In this document: positions 1 to 12,400 of the stretch, piece after piece
Position numbering within the stretch: position 1 is the first letter of the stretch
Layout of the letters: every line of letters begins with the position of its first letter
NCBI RefSeq assembly: GCF_021018895.1
Contig: NC_079376.1
Coordinates: forward strand, 24,390,001 to 24,454,000
DNA from: Seriola aureovittata
Taxonomy: Eukaryota; Chordata; Actinopteri; Carangiformes; Carangidae
Direction: 5' to 3'
Length of the DNA stretch: 64,000 nucleotides
The notes under the pieces: generated by a model
Told to the model about the DNA's origin: nothing
Databases searched by the model: none
The model's input: the letters and a program-made list of their open reading frames with translations, nothing else
Position numbers and translations under genes: made by a program

Positions 1-1063
1 AAAAGTTGGTATGGACAGTCATGGTCCCCAGAGGATGATACGCAGTTCTCACACCAGACGTTTGGTGAAACTGAGAACATTAACAATGACTGGTGGTGTT
101 TATGTTGGCTCAAGTAAATGAAACATCAGTTTTACCAGTTTCCGTTCGATATATTTATTTTTTTCAAATTATGCATCAAATTGATGCATCTTATTTTTTT
201 AGGACTGAAAAAGTTGTGCAAAAAATGTGTTATTCCTGTGTGGACTACAGCTGTGGTTCCAAACCTGTGGGCCAGGGCCTCCTGGTGGGCTGCGAAGGTG
301 TTGCAAGTGGGCTGACAAATCATTTGCAAAACAGCAATTTTGGTGGAAAAATGTAATAATATGAAAAAAGAAAAAAAATATAAGTACTATTTGGCCTCTG
401 TATAGTTATTGGGTTGGATGTGCGCCACTAGCATTTTTTATATTTTCGAATGGGATATGAGTTGGAAAAGATTGAGAACGACGGGTATACAGCGTGTCCA
501 GATTATTTGGATCCAGTTATGGATCAGACTCTTCTGAGCTGCGACTGTTCCCTAATTCACCTGTGCCTGTTGATTGTGTTTGGACGAGACCCAAGTCTGA
601 TATTCCCACACAGACGGCTAGCTAGCATTAGCTATCCAGCTAGGGACAGACTGAACACAGCGGAGTTGGACACTGTTTCGTCATTGTAACCACTGTAACC
701 AGAGGTAACACCAACAGGTTATTATGACCCATAGTTGCATTTTGTTGCTAGGCAACATCTAGTGGTCGTAGTAATGATGACAGGAGCAAAGGGAAAAGTG
801 AGGTGACGTAGTATAAAGAGAGACAGAGTCCACGTCAGGAGGAGGTTGTGGTGGATGGATGAATATGACACAGGAGAGTGTTGTTCCATTCCCATGTGAA
901 ACTACCAGTTTATGTTGTTTCTATTATCCATTACCATTTGACAAAGTTAACCATGTTGTTTTTATTGTAACCATGACAACAAAGATCATCTAATGTTGAG
1001 GAAGTACTTATTTTAACCCAAATCACAATCTTTTCCTAAACCTAAAGATAAACGCACACCTGC
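1..1063. other. Non-coding, no feature recognised
   Basis: No coding exon, RNA gene or known repeat family was recognised here. The short open frames lack splice-bounded similarity to anything I know. By position it is probably within the long first intron of clmn, or just upstream of the gene if exon 1 was missed. Confidence 0.4.
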
Positions 1064-1512
1064 GTCTGAGATACACAGGTCTGAGGGACACAGGTCTGAG
1101 GGACACACAGGTCTGAGGGACACAGGTCAGGGATTCACAGGTCTGAGGGACACAGGTCTGAGGGACACAGGTCTGAGGGACACAGGTCTGAGGGACACAC
1201 AGGTCTGAGGGACACAGGTCTGAGGGACACAGGTCTGAGGGACACACAGGTCTGGGATTCACAGGTCTGAGGGACACACAGGTCTGAGGGACACAGGTCT
1301 GAGGGACACACAGGTCTGAGGGACACAGGTCTGAGGGACACAGGTCTGAGATACACAGGTCTGAGATACACAGGTCTGAGATACACAGGTCTGAGATACA
1401 CAGGTCTGAGGGACACAGGTCTGAGGGACACAGGTCTGAGATACACAGGTCTGAGATACACAGGTCTGAGGGACACAGGTCTGAGGGACACAGGTCTGAG
1501 ATACAGGTCTAC
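1064..1512. repeat. Minisatellite with 15-17 bp unit
   Basis: A tandem array of roughly 28 units. The commonest unit is GGTCTGAGGGACACA. A 17-bp variant carries an extra CA, and another variant has GATACACA in place of GGGACACA. Two units read GGTCAGGGATTCACA or GGTCTGGGATTCACA. The GATACACA variants cluster in the distal half in runs of two to four, suggesting local block amplification. Antisense open frames through the array simply read the repeat in different frames and are not genes. Confidence 0.95.
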
Positions 1513-2797
<1,285 letters not shown>

Positions 2798-2990
2798 GTT
2801 CTGATTCTGCCTCTGCAGCAGGCAGTGAGGAGGCTCAGGTGTCCAGGCCCTTCACCTGCTCGTCCGTGCACACGGCTGTGAGATGTGAGGGACTCTTTGT
2901 TTTGCTGGTAATGTTTGTTGAAAGAGCTGTAGTGAATAAAACGCATGCCGTGTGGTCACCACTACCTCCGTCAGAATGGTTGACGTATTT

Positions 2991-3093
2991 TATGGATCAT
3001 AGGAGTGCGAAAAAAAAGAATAAATCTGTAAAACATTAAGAAAATAAATGTCGAAATAAAAGCAGGAATAAATAAGTAAATAAAAATGTGGAA

Positions 3094-3128
<35 letters not shown>

Positions 3129-3515
3129 TGCTTTTACCTCAGTGCTTTTGCTTTTCCTTGAAGCACCAAGCTGTGGGTAAGTCTGCATCTACTTCCTGCT
3201 GTCCACACTAAAAGGAAAAAAAGTGTGCAGGTATACTTCTCAGCCTGGACAGGACAGCAGGCCCAGTTGAATGACAGCTTGGCCCTTCAAAGAATAGCAG
3301 AAGCAACAAGGAAAAACAAAAGTAATAGGGAAAAACAAATGCAATAGGGGAAAAATAAAGGCAAAAGGTAAAAGCATTTTTTAAATTTTTATATATTTCC
3401 CTTTTATATTTCCACATTTTTAAATTTACCTATTTATTCCTGTTTCTATTTCCATATGTATTTTCTTATTCTTTTACAGATTTATTCTTTTTTATGGCCC
3501 TCCTATGACTCCATA
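2991..3515. mobile_element. AT-rich foldback (MITE-like) element
   Basis: The left part (about 2991-3113) is the imperfect reverse complement of the right part (about 3382-3515). Both outer ends read TATGG(A/G)xTCATAGGAG followed by an AAGAATAAATCTGTAAAA block and further AT-rich sequence. Arms of about 120-130 bp flank a centre of about 270 bp. There is no open frame for a transposase. The structure fits a non-autonomous foldback or MITE-type DNA element; no family name is assigned. Confidence 0.7.
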
Positions 3516-4314
3516 GTTTTTGTGGAGTTGAGCCATAAAGCAAAGACACACTGACGCCACACATCCCAACAAAAAAAAAAAAAAAAATCCCTCTCTGCCC
3601 GTCAACCTAATTGCCACTTAATTATATTTGCCTCCTTCTGTACCCTCCCCTCCACCTCTGTGCTGAGAGAAATGCAATAAAACACATCATTCAGGTTCCA
3701 GTCAAAAGGCGGCCGCACTCAGCTGGTCCTCTGTGTTTGCATGGCAAGCAAATGAAATCAACCCGAGCTCTCAGAGAAGTCAGACACGTCTTATCTTAGA
3801 CAAACTGAACTCAGACATGAAGGAACAACAGGTAAAGAATAACATCCCATGTTTGCTCACTGAGCATGAATCACTCTTTACTCAGTGTTAAATTCCCCCA
3901 GATTTGTTTGGTCTCAAACAGGAAATGTGTGTTGCACATGTTTCATGTTGGAGCCCCTTCAGACAGTCGCCTGTATGATGATGCTGCTGGTCTGGAGGCA
4001 CCTGTGTTTCGAGTGTGTCATTTGAGAAAGCTTAGAGCAATGGAGATGAATGAAAGATTATGAAACAGTATAGGTGTATAGGTACAGGTGACTGTACTGG
4101 GGTGAAGTCTGACTGTCTTTCAGTGGCTCAGCCAAAGTCCAGACTAATACCCCAGAGAACATCTGTTCAGAGACCTGAAGATGACAGTTCACAGACACTT
4201 AATCTGACTTGAGAGGATCTGTCAGGAAGAATGAGATAAACTGCACAAATCCAGGTGAGCAAAGGTTGAAGACTACAACTGCTGCCAAAGGAGCTTCTAC
4301 AAAGTCCTGAATCA

Positions 4315-4745
4315 AAGGTCCATATAGTCTAAAGGTAGATGTCCATGTGTTGTTTGATTATAAAGCAGGTCTAGGTTCTATATTAATACTGTGAAAGTAT
4401 CAAATCTATGGGGCTAAAACAGTGACAGTAAAATGTTAACATCGAAAATAAATTTGGCGTTAAAAATACAAAGCCTCAGTCCACAGAGAAATGCACACAG
4501 CCTGTATTCAGAAACTGACCCTTAACACCAGCTGTCAGGACTTCTGGAACTTTGTGATGTCACAACAAAGCAGTCACCACTCTCAGCCACGCCCCAAGCC
4601 CCGCCCACCTTGATTCACCATCCAACCTTGCAGGATTTGGTTTCTCTGAGTGTTTACCTGAAATCTGCTATAATTTTATTTGATCACTCTGAAAACAGTC
4701 AGCCAATCAGAGGAGATGCTCAGAGCCTCCTCTCTAAGGTTCTAA
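4315..4745 (+). mobile_element. Dispersed repeat family A, copy 1
   Basis: It shares long blocks with 20820-21180 (same strand) and with 34190-34440 and 48240-48520 (opposite strand). Blocks include AGATGTCCATGTGTTG, TATTAATACTGTGAAAGTAT, a CATCACAAAGTTCCAGAAG block and a CCAATCAGA box. No coding capacity. It behaves as a non-autonomous dispersed element of unknown class. Confidence 0.7.
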
Positions 4746-4859
4746 ATACTTTGTAAATAAGAGATTTCAGTTTTTAATTTTTTTATAAATTTGTAATATA
4801 TATGTGTATATATATACTTTGTCATTATGGATTACTGAGAGTAGATTGATGCAAAAAGG

Positions 4860-5100
4860 ATTTAGGGCTGAACAAAAAAAAATCATGCGGTTATTTTGAC
4901 ATGAGTCGTGATTATAGTGGGAATGGTAATTTTTTCATCTCACTTTCACTGGAAAAAAATCTAAAAATGATGATGTGATTTTTGTCGGGTCTTGTACCAA
5001 ACAAACGCGTGTCCTCATACCTGGAGGATATGATTCACAGGCCGAGGGCGTCTCTGTAGCACCACAGTGCTTCATTTATTTTACCTTCATCAGAAGAATT
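4860..5100 (+). repeat. Dispersed repeat related to 41840-42030
   Basis: Begins with a 'TTAGGGCTGAACAAA'-type block and continues with a GATTAT/GGAATGGT motif and an ACTGGAAAAAAA tract, followed by ATGATGAT. The same order appears around 41840-42030. It resembles the common fish repeat starting 'tagggctgcacgat'. Degenerate and non-coding. Confidence 0.45.
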
Positions 5101-5869
5101 TGCAGCTCCTGCAGTTTGGATGTTGCACTTGGCTACACTGAGATGTCAGTAATATTTCAGATGAATTGTTCAGTTCTAGTTTTATCCATTTGCCATTAAA
5201 TTTGAAGTGAGCAGAAAGTGAAGAGTCTGAATACTGTCCGAACACCCTGTACACAAAGCACCCAACTAATGAGGTGGTACATACAGAGGTCACACAGAGG
5301 TCTCATTAGGACTCTAGCATCAATGCTTCCTGTTTGACTGCAGTGATGATCACAGACTCATTACAAATACATATGATGATTAATGGCCACTTTATAAGCT
5401 GTTACTTAATTAGTCGCAGAGGGGAAACACACGGTCAGACTTGTGTAATAAAGCCAGCCACAACTTTTAAAAGAAGCCCATTATGTGCAGTAAGAGTAAT
5501 GCCATCAGCTGATGTAATGTTTCCAAGTGTGTTATCCACAGCGGAGCTCGGAGCTCTGGCGGAGGACGACTGCTGAGCGCACGGCGTCTATGGCAAACAG
5601 CAGCTTCAGTGTGTTTGACGCTTTTATGACAGATGAGGTCACAGTGTCCGTACGAGCTCACGTACCTCAGCGTGTCTTCATGAATGGACTACATTATAAA
5701 CCGTGGTGATTTATTTCATGCAAGTGGCCGAGAGAGAGAGAGAGAGAGCAGTCTTTTTACGTAGTCACCGGTTGGCTGCCTGCTCCGGTCTCACAGAGCG
5801 GATGCTGTTAGTCCTCCAGCAGCTTCTTTCACACTGTGCTGTTGGGTTTTTCCTTTACGCAAACACTTC

Positions 5870-6700
5870 TAATAATTTATATAGCACTTTAACAAAGTTA
5901 CAAAGTGCCAGATAAAAGGTCAAAGAGCCTGAGCATAGTAAAAGAGTACAGCAGCATAAATACAAACATCATATATCAACATTTTTGCTAAATGATCCGA
6001 CAGTAAGTGAAGAGAGGCGATAAAATATGTAAAAACAATCATTTGGGATAAAACAATATAAATAAAACAGGTATCAGACATTACCAAAGGCTAAGAGAAA
6101 GAAATGTGTTTTAAGAAGAGATTTAAAGGAAGTTAAAGAGTTACAGCGTCTGATTTCAGTCTGGAGAGAGTCCCGGAGTGTCGGGGCTGTAATAGCGAAC
6201 GGCTGCTCACCGTTCAGTCTCAAACCCTGACCTTGGGGTGACCAGCACGCCTCATTCTACAGACCTCAATTCTTGGTCGGACACATGTCAACAAATCGGA
6301 GATGTAATTTGGGGGAAAAGCCATTTAAAGGCTTCAAAGTCAGCAATAAAAGTTTCAATTCCACTCTGAAATTTTAACAGGGAGCCAGTGTAGGGAGGCC
6401 GGCACTGGAGTAATATGATTGTACCTGTTTGTTATGAGCTGCAGACGGTGGATGGAGGCCTGGCTGGAACATGATACCTGAATAAAGTGCTTCACAATAA
6501 TCACGCCGAGAGTAGATAAATGCATGTGCGTCTTTTTGTAGGTCAGTGGTTTATAGAAATGATCCTGAGCTGGTAAAAACAGGACTGAACCACATGTTTG
6601 ACTTGATTAGCTAAACGTAGGTTAGCCTCAGATATCACCCGGAGACTGATATAGTCACAGAGGTCACCAAGACAAAGCAAGACGCATCCCAGCAACACAC
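5870..6700 (+). repeat. Degenerate teleost dispersed repeat
   Basis: Diagnostic segments in order: TTATATAGCACTTTAACAAA, a GCTGTAATAGCGAACGGCTG block, ATTTAAAGGCTTCAAAGTCA, GGGAGCCAGTGTAGGGAGGC, TAATATGATTGTACCTG and GAGCTGCAGACGGTGG. From memory this order matches a very common fish interspersed repeat ('...aagccagtg...gtaatgtg...'). No intact frame. Class not certain. Confidence 0.55.
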
Positions 6701-6879
6701 AGCATACACTGCAGGGCCTGAACTGGGCCCTGCAGAGACCGGCTTCTCATGGTTCTCAGAACTCTAACCCTGGACCAGCACCGCGCTCAGTGAAGAGCCT
6801 GTGCTCATTAAGTATATTAAATTCAATTTGATTGTTATTCGTAGGAGAAACAGTATATTCTCATCTTTACTAATGGTAT

Positions 6880-7010
6880 GCATCTAAACATAAAGTAATT
6901 ATAATTCGGAGATACTTGTATTGTACTTGAGTAGCTACTTAGTACTTCTACTCCACCAGATTTCAGGCTGATATTGTACTTTTTACTGCATTACATTAAT
7001 CTGGCAGCTG
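6880..7010 (+). repeat. Fish 'acttgagtagctact' short repeat
   Basis: Contains TTGTACTTGAGTAGCTACTT, ACTTCTACTCCACCAGATTT and TACTTTTTACTGCATTACAT, the signature of an abundant fish short interspersed repeat also seen near 23830, 30150, 30480 and 40020. Non-coding. Confidence 0.5.
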
Positions 7011-8165
7011 CTTGTAGTCATTAGATTTCTGGTTGAGTCCCAGAGAGGTGGAGTTCTCTGATATAGCATTAAAAGAAAAGAGAAATCATTAGTCTGTTTT
7101 GTGCTCTGGCCTGTTGAAGCTTGTATTAATGGAACTAAAGCCAACAGGATTTTCCCTTTTATGTTGTTTCATCATTGTTCTTTGAGCAGCCTTTTCATTT
7201 CTTCCTCCTTTTCCCTCAGGCTTCGTCTCTCACTTCTCCTCCATCATCTCCTCTTCTTGTCATCCCCTTTCTGTTTTCTCTCCTCCCTCCCTTCTCTGCC
7301 ACCTCCCTGTGTCTGCTGTGACAAAGATTCATGCATTAAAGCCTCAGCTACGCCTCCTGAATACCAACCCAACTCCAGCATTCTCTGAGAACAGAGGGGC
7401 AAATTCTCTGTGTTTGAGGCATTTCCCTGTGACTCAGGACAGACCGACGGGGCACAGTGACAAATGAGTGGCTGAGGACTCCAACCTGGAAGCCCCCCAC
7501 CCCCCCACAGAGAGCAATATTTCCTACTCTACCTGTGTGTTTTTTTTACTGTCTTTCCCATCAGGCCTCAGTAACACGGTCGTGATTCCACTGGAGGAGG
7601 AAACGATCAATATCATTACAGCAGACAGAGTTAGCCCCCACTGCCTCCAGTGAGCCATACTGGACATAAAGATGAATAACAGCTGACATTGCTACCATGG
7701 TAACCCCTCCAGAGCCCCTCCCAGCCTCTCTGTAGTTGCCATCCCCCCCGTATGTCTGCTGTGTGCACTGTGGTGCAGCAGAGTCAGTCCGGACTGAGCA
7801 GACTTCAGTCAACAGTGAACATGCTGCAGCCCCCCTCCTTTATTTTGACCTGTCATTATTATACCTGTTGGTATGATTCAAAACTGGTTTCACAGCCTCG
7901 TTCTAGACCAGACAGGCCTCTGACAGTGGGTCTGGGCTGGTCCCTCCTCTGTCCATGTTGGACATGCTCAAACTGTCCCTGTGCCATTCTTTCCTTTCTT
8001 GATGCAAACCTTTGTCTTAAATTCACACCTTCATCATCATCAACATCCAATTCACCCAAATACTTTTTTTTAAAATGTGAATTTTTGCACTTTATATTCA
8101 TGACATGCTCTATGTAAAAAGACTATTAATGTTCCAAACTCACAATTTTATCAATAAAGCAATCA
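7011..8165. other. Non-coding, nothing recognised
   Basis: A pyrimidine-rich stretch around 7190-7310 and otherwise unique-looking sequence. No exon with matching splice sites could be defined. Confidence 0.35.
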
Positions 8166-8830
8166 TCAAGGTCTGAAGTATTTTCTGACGGAGTTTGAGG
8201 ATGATCCTACCATGAGTAAATCAAATTGTAAAACATGATATTTCCTGTTGCCACTCAGTGGCGCTATGAGTATAACTGAATATTGGCATGTAGATGTGTT
8301 CAGGTCGGCACTTCAAACATATAGAGTTTGGGGCATTTTGGACAACATGTGCTTGAGTTTATAACAACTTCCTTTTTCATGGCAGAATCGCAAAAATTGC
8401 AGCGGGCCGGCCGTCCAACGAAAAGTTTTCACAATAAAGCGAGCCGTTTTGCCACACCCATGGGTAAGACCCATAAAACATGTACATTTACACCAGGCCT
8501 GAAACGTGTGCAAAGCTTTGGAGCATGTTTAGGCCCTGAAAAAGCCAATTCATTTTTATACACCAGGAAAATCCACACTAACGAAACACACCCTTGCTGT
8601 TCGGGCCCTAAATCTGTTCTATACGCTGTTAGGAAGGGCGATAAAATCAGTGTCAAGATATTGATAAGAGCACTTTTCCAAAATGCTGTCATACTATTAG
8701 AATTACCGTGGAGTCATTTGTCGGTTACCAAGGTGTTTTGGGATCAGAGCTCCTCTCAGTGTGTGTGGGCATCCACTGACGTCTCCCTCATGGCACAGTC
8801 AGGTGGAAATTTGCTTCACATAGGTTGAAC
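8166..8830 (+). repeat. Teleost repeat with 'TGGCGCTATGA' block
   Basis: Contains TTCCTGTTGCCACTCAGTGG, CGCTATGAGTATAACTGAAT, a TGTAGATGTGTTCAGG block, AGTTTGGGGCATTTTGGACA and TCCTTTTTCATGGCAGAATC. This order is that of a very abundant interspersed repeat in spiny-rayed fish. The 166-codon frame at 8328-8828 lies inside the repeat and is treated as chance. Confidence 0.55.
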
Positions 8831-8988
8831 AGTGCAGGACAAATATTTGCTCTTTTTTCACTTCACGAGTTCGTCCTGATGGAACACTGACACTTGACCT
8901 TTGTCTACAGTCTTGTTTTAAAACAGAAATAACTTGAGTAGAAAAGAAGGGAGGGATGCTTCACTGTGCTGTACTGCTCCCAGCCCCG

Positions 8989-9013
8989 CCCCCCCCCCCC
9001 CCCCCCCCCCCCC
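8989..9013. repeat. Poly(C) tract
   Basis: A run of 25 consecutive C residues. Such a tract is prone to length error in assembly, so its exact size is uncertain. Confidence 0.9.
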
Positions 9014-9363
9014 GCTTTTGGCCACACCATGAGTTCATTTTGCCAAGTGGATTGAGGCGCACTGTGCACGCTGTAGTGTAAGAGGAGTAAGTGGAAACAC
9101 CTGTGAGGTTGTACAGGGTGTACTTTCCTAAAAATACCTAAACGTGTTGTGAGATTTCTTTTTTTTTTCTTTAATTATCCTCCAAATCTAATCATTGATG
9201 TGTGAGACTGGTTTATTCTGTCACAATGTTTAATCTCAGATAGGAGTATGAAAGAGTGTGCGTGTGTGTGTGTCTTTGTGAAGAGGTGGTTTATTCGACT
9301 CTGATCAGTGCTCAGCTTCCTGTTGACCACAGTGTTTCTTCTTCTTCTCTCTCTGTGTTGCAG

Positions 9364-9425
9364 TTGAAAGAGAGGTGGTTCAGAAGAGGACCTTCACCCG
9401 ATGGATGAACCTACACCTAGAAAAG
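9364..9425 (+). CDS. clmn: clmn coding exon 2 (start of CH1)
   Basis: Acceptor GTGTTGCAG and donor GTTTGT. It encodes ERE-V-V-QKRTFTRWMNLHLEK, the conserved opening of the first CH domain. It starts in phase 2 (two bases complete a Val codon from the unseen exon 1) and ends on a codon boundary. Confidence 0.9.
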
Positions 9426-12400
9426 GTTTGTTGACGCCTTCATGAAACACACAGAGAGGAGGAACAGTAACCGTGGTCTCCACACTCCAGTTATTACAGA
9501 GCTGCTGCTTCCTGAGCCTCCATTCACTGCCCGGGTGCAACAAGAACATTTCTTTTATTGGCCTCTCTATCCCACCCCACTCCCACCCCAGCACAGGGTA
9601 GCTCCAGCATGAAACCCCCAACCCCCTCCTCAGTGTACGGGTTTGACACTGCAGCTGAGACGTGATGGAGGCCACGTAACAACAGTTGCACACTCTCTAA
9701 ATTATACATGTGGTTGTGTGGAGCTGCATTAAAGTTTCATTCACTGTAAAGAGTTAATCTGAGAGAAGCGTGGTGATGTCACAGGTCCACACCGCACAGC
9801 TAGCTGCTGCTGTGTGTAAACAATGAGAGCCCCGTCAGTGAAGGGGACTAGAAACTAGTGATGTATGGAGGCCCAAAGGGATCACACAATACATAAATAT
9901 ATAAATGTGACGTTTTGTTGTCACTCACAAGGTGAAAACAATTCCAGCCTCACTGTCACAGCTGCTAATTCATTTTTTACATTATTATATATTGGCCAAT
10001 ATTAGTCCATATTAGATTATCAACATACAGTAGATATTGTCTGATGAATAACGTGAAATTATAGTTCAGAGATGTCGAATATATGTTTGAGGTCCTTTAG
10101 AAACAGGACCGGTTCCTCAACACAGCGCGTCACTCCCGTACTTGGGAGACCCCTGTTCTAAACAGGAGTCCCACACCTGGGATTCAAAGTTTTACTGTTC
10201 TTGTTCCTGCTTCCTGGGCAGCTTTACAGGATTAGTTGAAAACAGAATCATTATTTTTTTATCTATTAATCTAATTTTCTGGTTTAGTACATTAATTGTT
10301 TTCTATATAAAATTTCCGAAAATAGGGGGGGTGCTTCAGTGAACTGAATGTTACAACCCTTACAGTATCTTACTTGTTTAACTAAAGCTTTCAAATAAAT
10401 GTAGTTGAGTAGAAAGTACAATATTTCCTCTCACCGCATTTGGCTGACCGATGGTGGAAATATGATCACTCAGTCACTCAGTCAGTCATATTTGCCATTA
10501 TATGCCTGGCTGTGCTGTTGTAGTCCAGCCAAAAAGGTGAAAGACTATCTAATCCACCACAGACACACAAAAGACTATTAACATGAAATAATAAACCCTA
10601 TATTGATCTGAAAACGTATCTCTACAACAACTAATCCTCCATTGTCTCACTGCTAATGACTGAGCACCGGTGTTTGCTAACATTAGATCATATATGACAT
10701 TTATGATGACTAATTCAGAAACTCAGAGGGTAAGACAGTAAAGCTAGAGAGTTAGCTACTGCTACTTACATTGACCTACAGTGCCAACAGTACAGTGAGA
10801 GCACAGATTTGAGGGTGATGTTCAGCTATCATTCCCATACCCATAATTCGAACCCTGTCTATGTGGAATCTACCTGCAACTTGTCAAGCTTTATGTCAGA
10901 CGCTGATAGGCCACTGTGAAATTGTGAAACAAATGAAAGTACTGCTGCAGTTCCCATACACCTGAGCGTCAGACCCACAGAACTCCTGCAGAGACTCACT
11001 GATACTCTGAGTTTCTGTTTTCACTCCTCAGCCAGGAGGGAGTCTGATCAAGTCTGCTGTTTTCTCTCACACAATGAGCCTCTTCTCTTACTCTCTGTTT
11101 GGCCCTGCATCAAATCTCTGACCCAATAACAGACAATCATACATTTGTCTTCTGTCATCTTGGAAAGTTACAGACACTGAACCCCTCTCCCCCCCCCACC
11201 CCACCCCACCCCCTGACGTCACCCTCCTGCCACCGTTCAGACAAGCTCACAAATGCCTGAGTTAGTATTGACTTGTGATAACAGGCAGTGCACGCTGTGG
11301 CTGACTGACGACTGATGTTTAAAGATAAATCTGCAGGTTTGCGCTGCCGTCATCAGCTGGATGTTTCACTTTCACTCCATTTTCACAACATGAACATCTC
11401 CATATATGTTTTTACTGGAAGTGTGCAGCAGTTGGTGTCTGCTGATTTCCTTTAACTCCGCTCCGCCGACAGACGTGGCCAGAGGCATCATGTTTTCAGG
11501 TTGTTCACGCTCCATACTCGTGAACGTGATATTAATTATATTATATTGTTTCATGAAATGATCTAATTATCTAATATATATATTAGATAATTTCTTCAAA
11601 ATTTGGTACAAATGTTCACTTGTCACACCTTTCTGACAAAGGTCAAAGCAAAAATGGGGAAAATGCTCTGGCTTATTTTCATCTGCATAGAGCTGAGCCC
11701 AGGATGAAGCAACGGTGTCCCTGCAAAATAGTGTCTGTCGGGTGAAATATTTACATATTTCCTGCAACTTGACTGGTTGGTGGAGGGATACAACCGTCCG
11801 GAGGTGATTCTAGCTCTGTATTTCAATAGAATCACAGTTGTTTCCCTGCACTCACTGATGTGAAGTGAATCCAAGTGAAGTTTTTGGCATGACCGCAATT
11901 GATATTGACTGATGATATTTCCACCACTGGTCAGCAGAGTGCCGAGCCTCAGTCTACTGAGCCGCTCTGGTTTCCCGGCTGCTCGGGAACTGCAGGGAAG
12001 AGGAGGAGCACTTCCAATACACTGAGCCTCGCTTCTATTACAGCAAATAAACTTCTTTGATTCCATGTATCATTATTACTAAAGGAGGCAGGAGAATAAC
12101 TAAACATAAGACACACCAAGCAGAGAGAGCAGGAGAGAGAGAGGGAGAGAGAGAAGTCATCGGTAATGAGGCTTCGTACTAACGACTATGACCAACTCTA
12201 CATATCAAACAGAGGGAGTCAGACATAAAGACCTGCCTCTAATAAAAGTCTGTTACGTTCTGGAGTTGAAATAAATAAAGACTAAACTATCCAGATGGAG
12301 GCTGTGCTCTGTGTGAGAGATATTGTGCCTCGGGCCCCGATGGTTCACCTGGTGGAGCACGAGATATTTGGGCTTAGTTCTTCCTGAGTGGTGGAGGCAG

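Noticed and set aside
1023..1491. Antisense open frames of 84 and 118 codons with SLRPV and CPSDL repeats
   Set aside because: They only translate the minisatellite in different frames; no splice or family support.
1064..1512. CRISPR-like array
   Set aside because: Units are contiguous with no spacers and the host is a vertebrate; it is a minisatellite.
8328..8828. 166-codon plus-strand frame
   Set aside because: Lies wholly in an abundant fish repeat; no recognisable protein.
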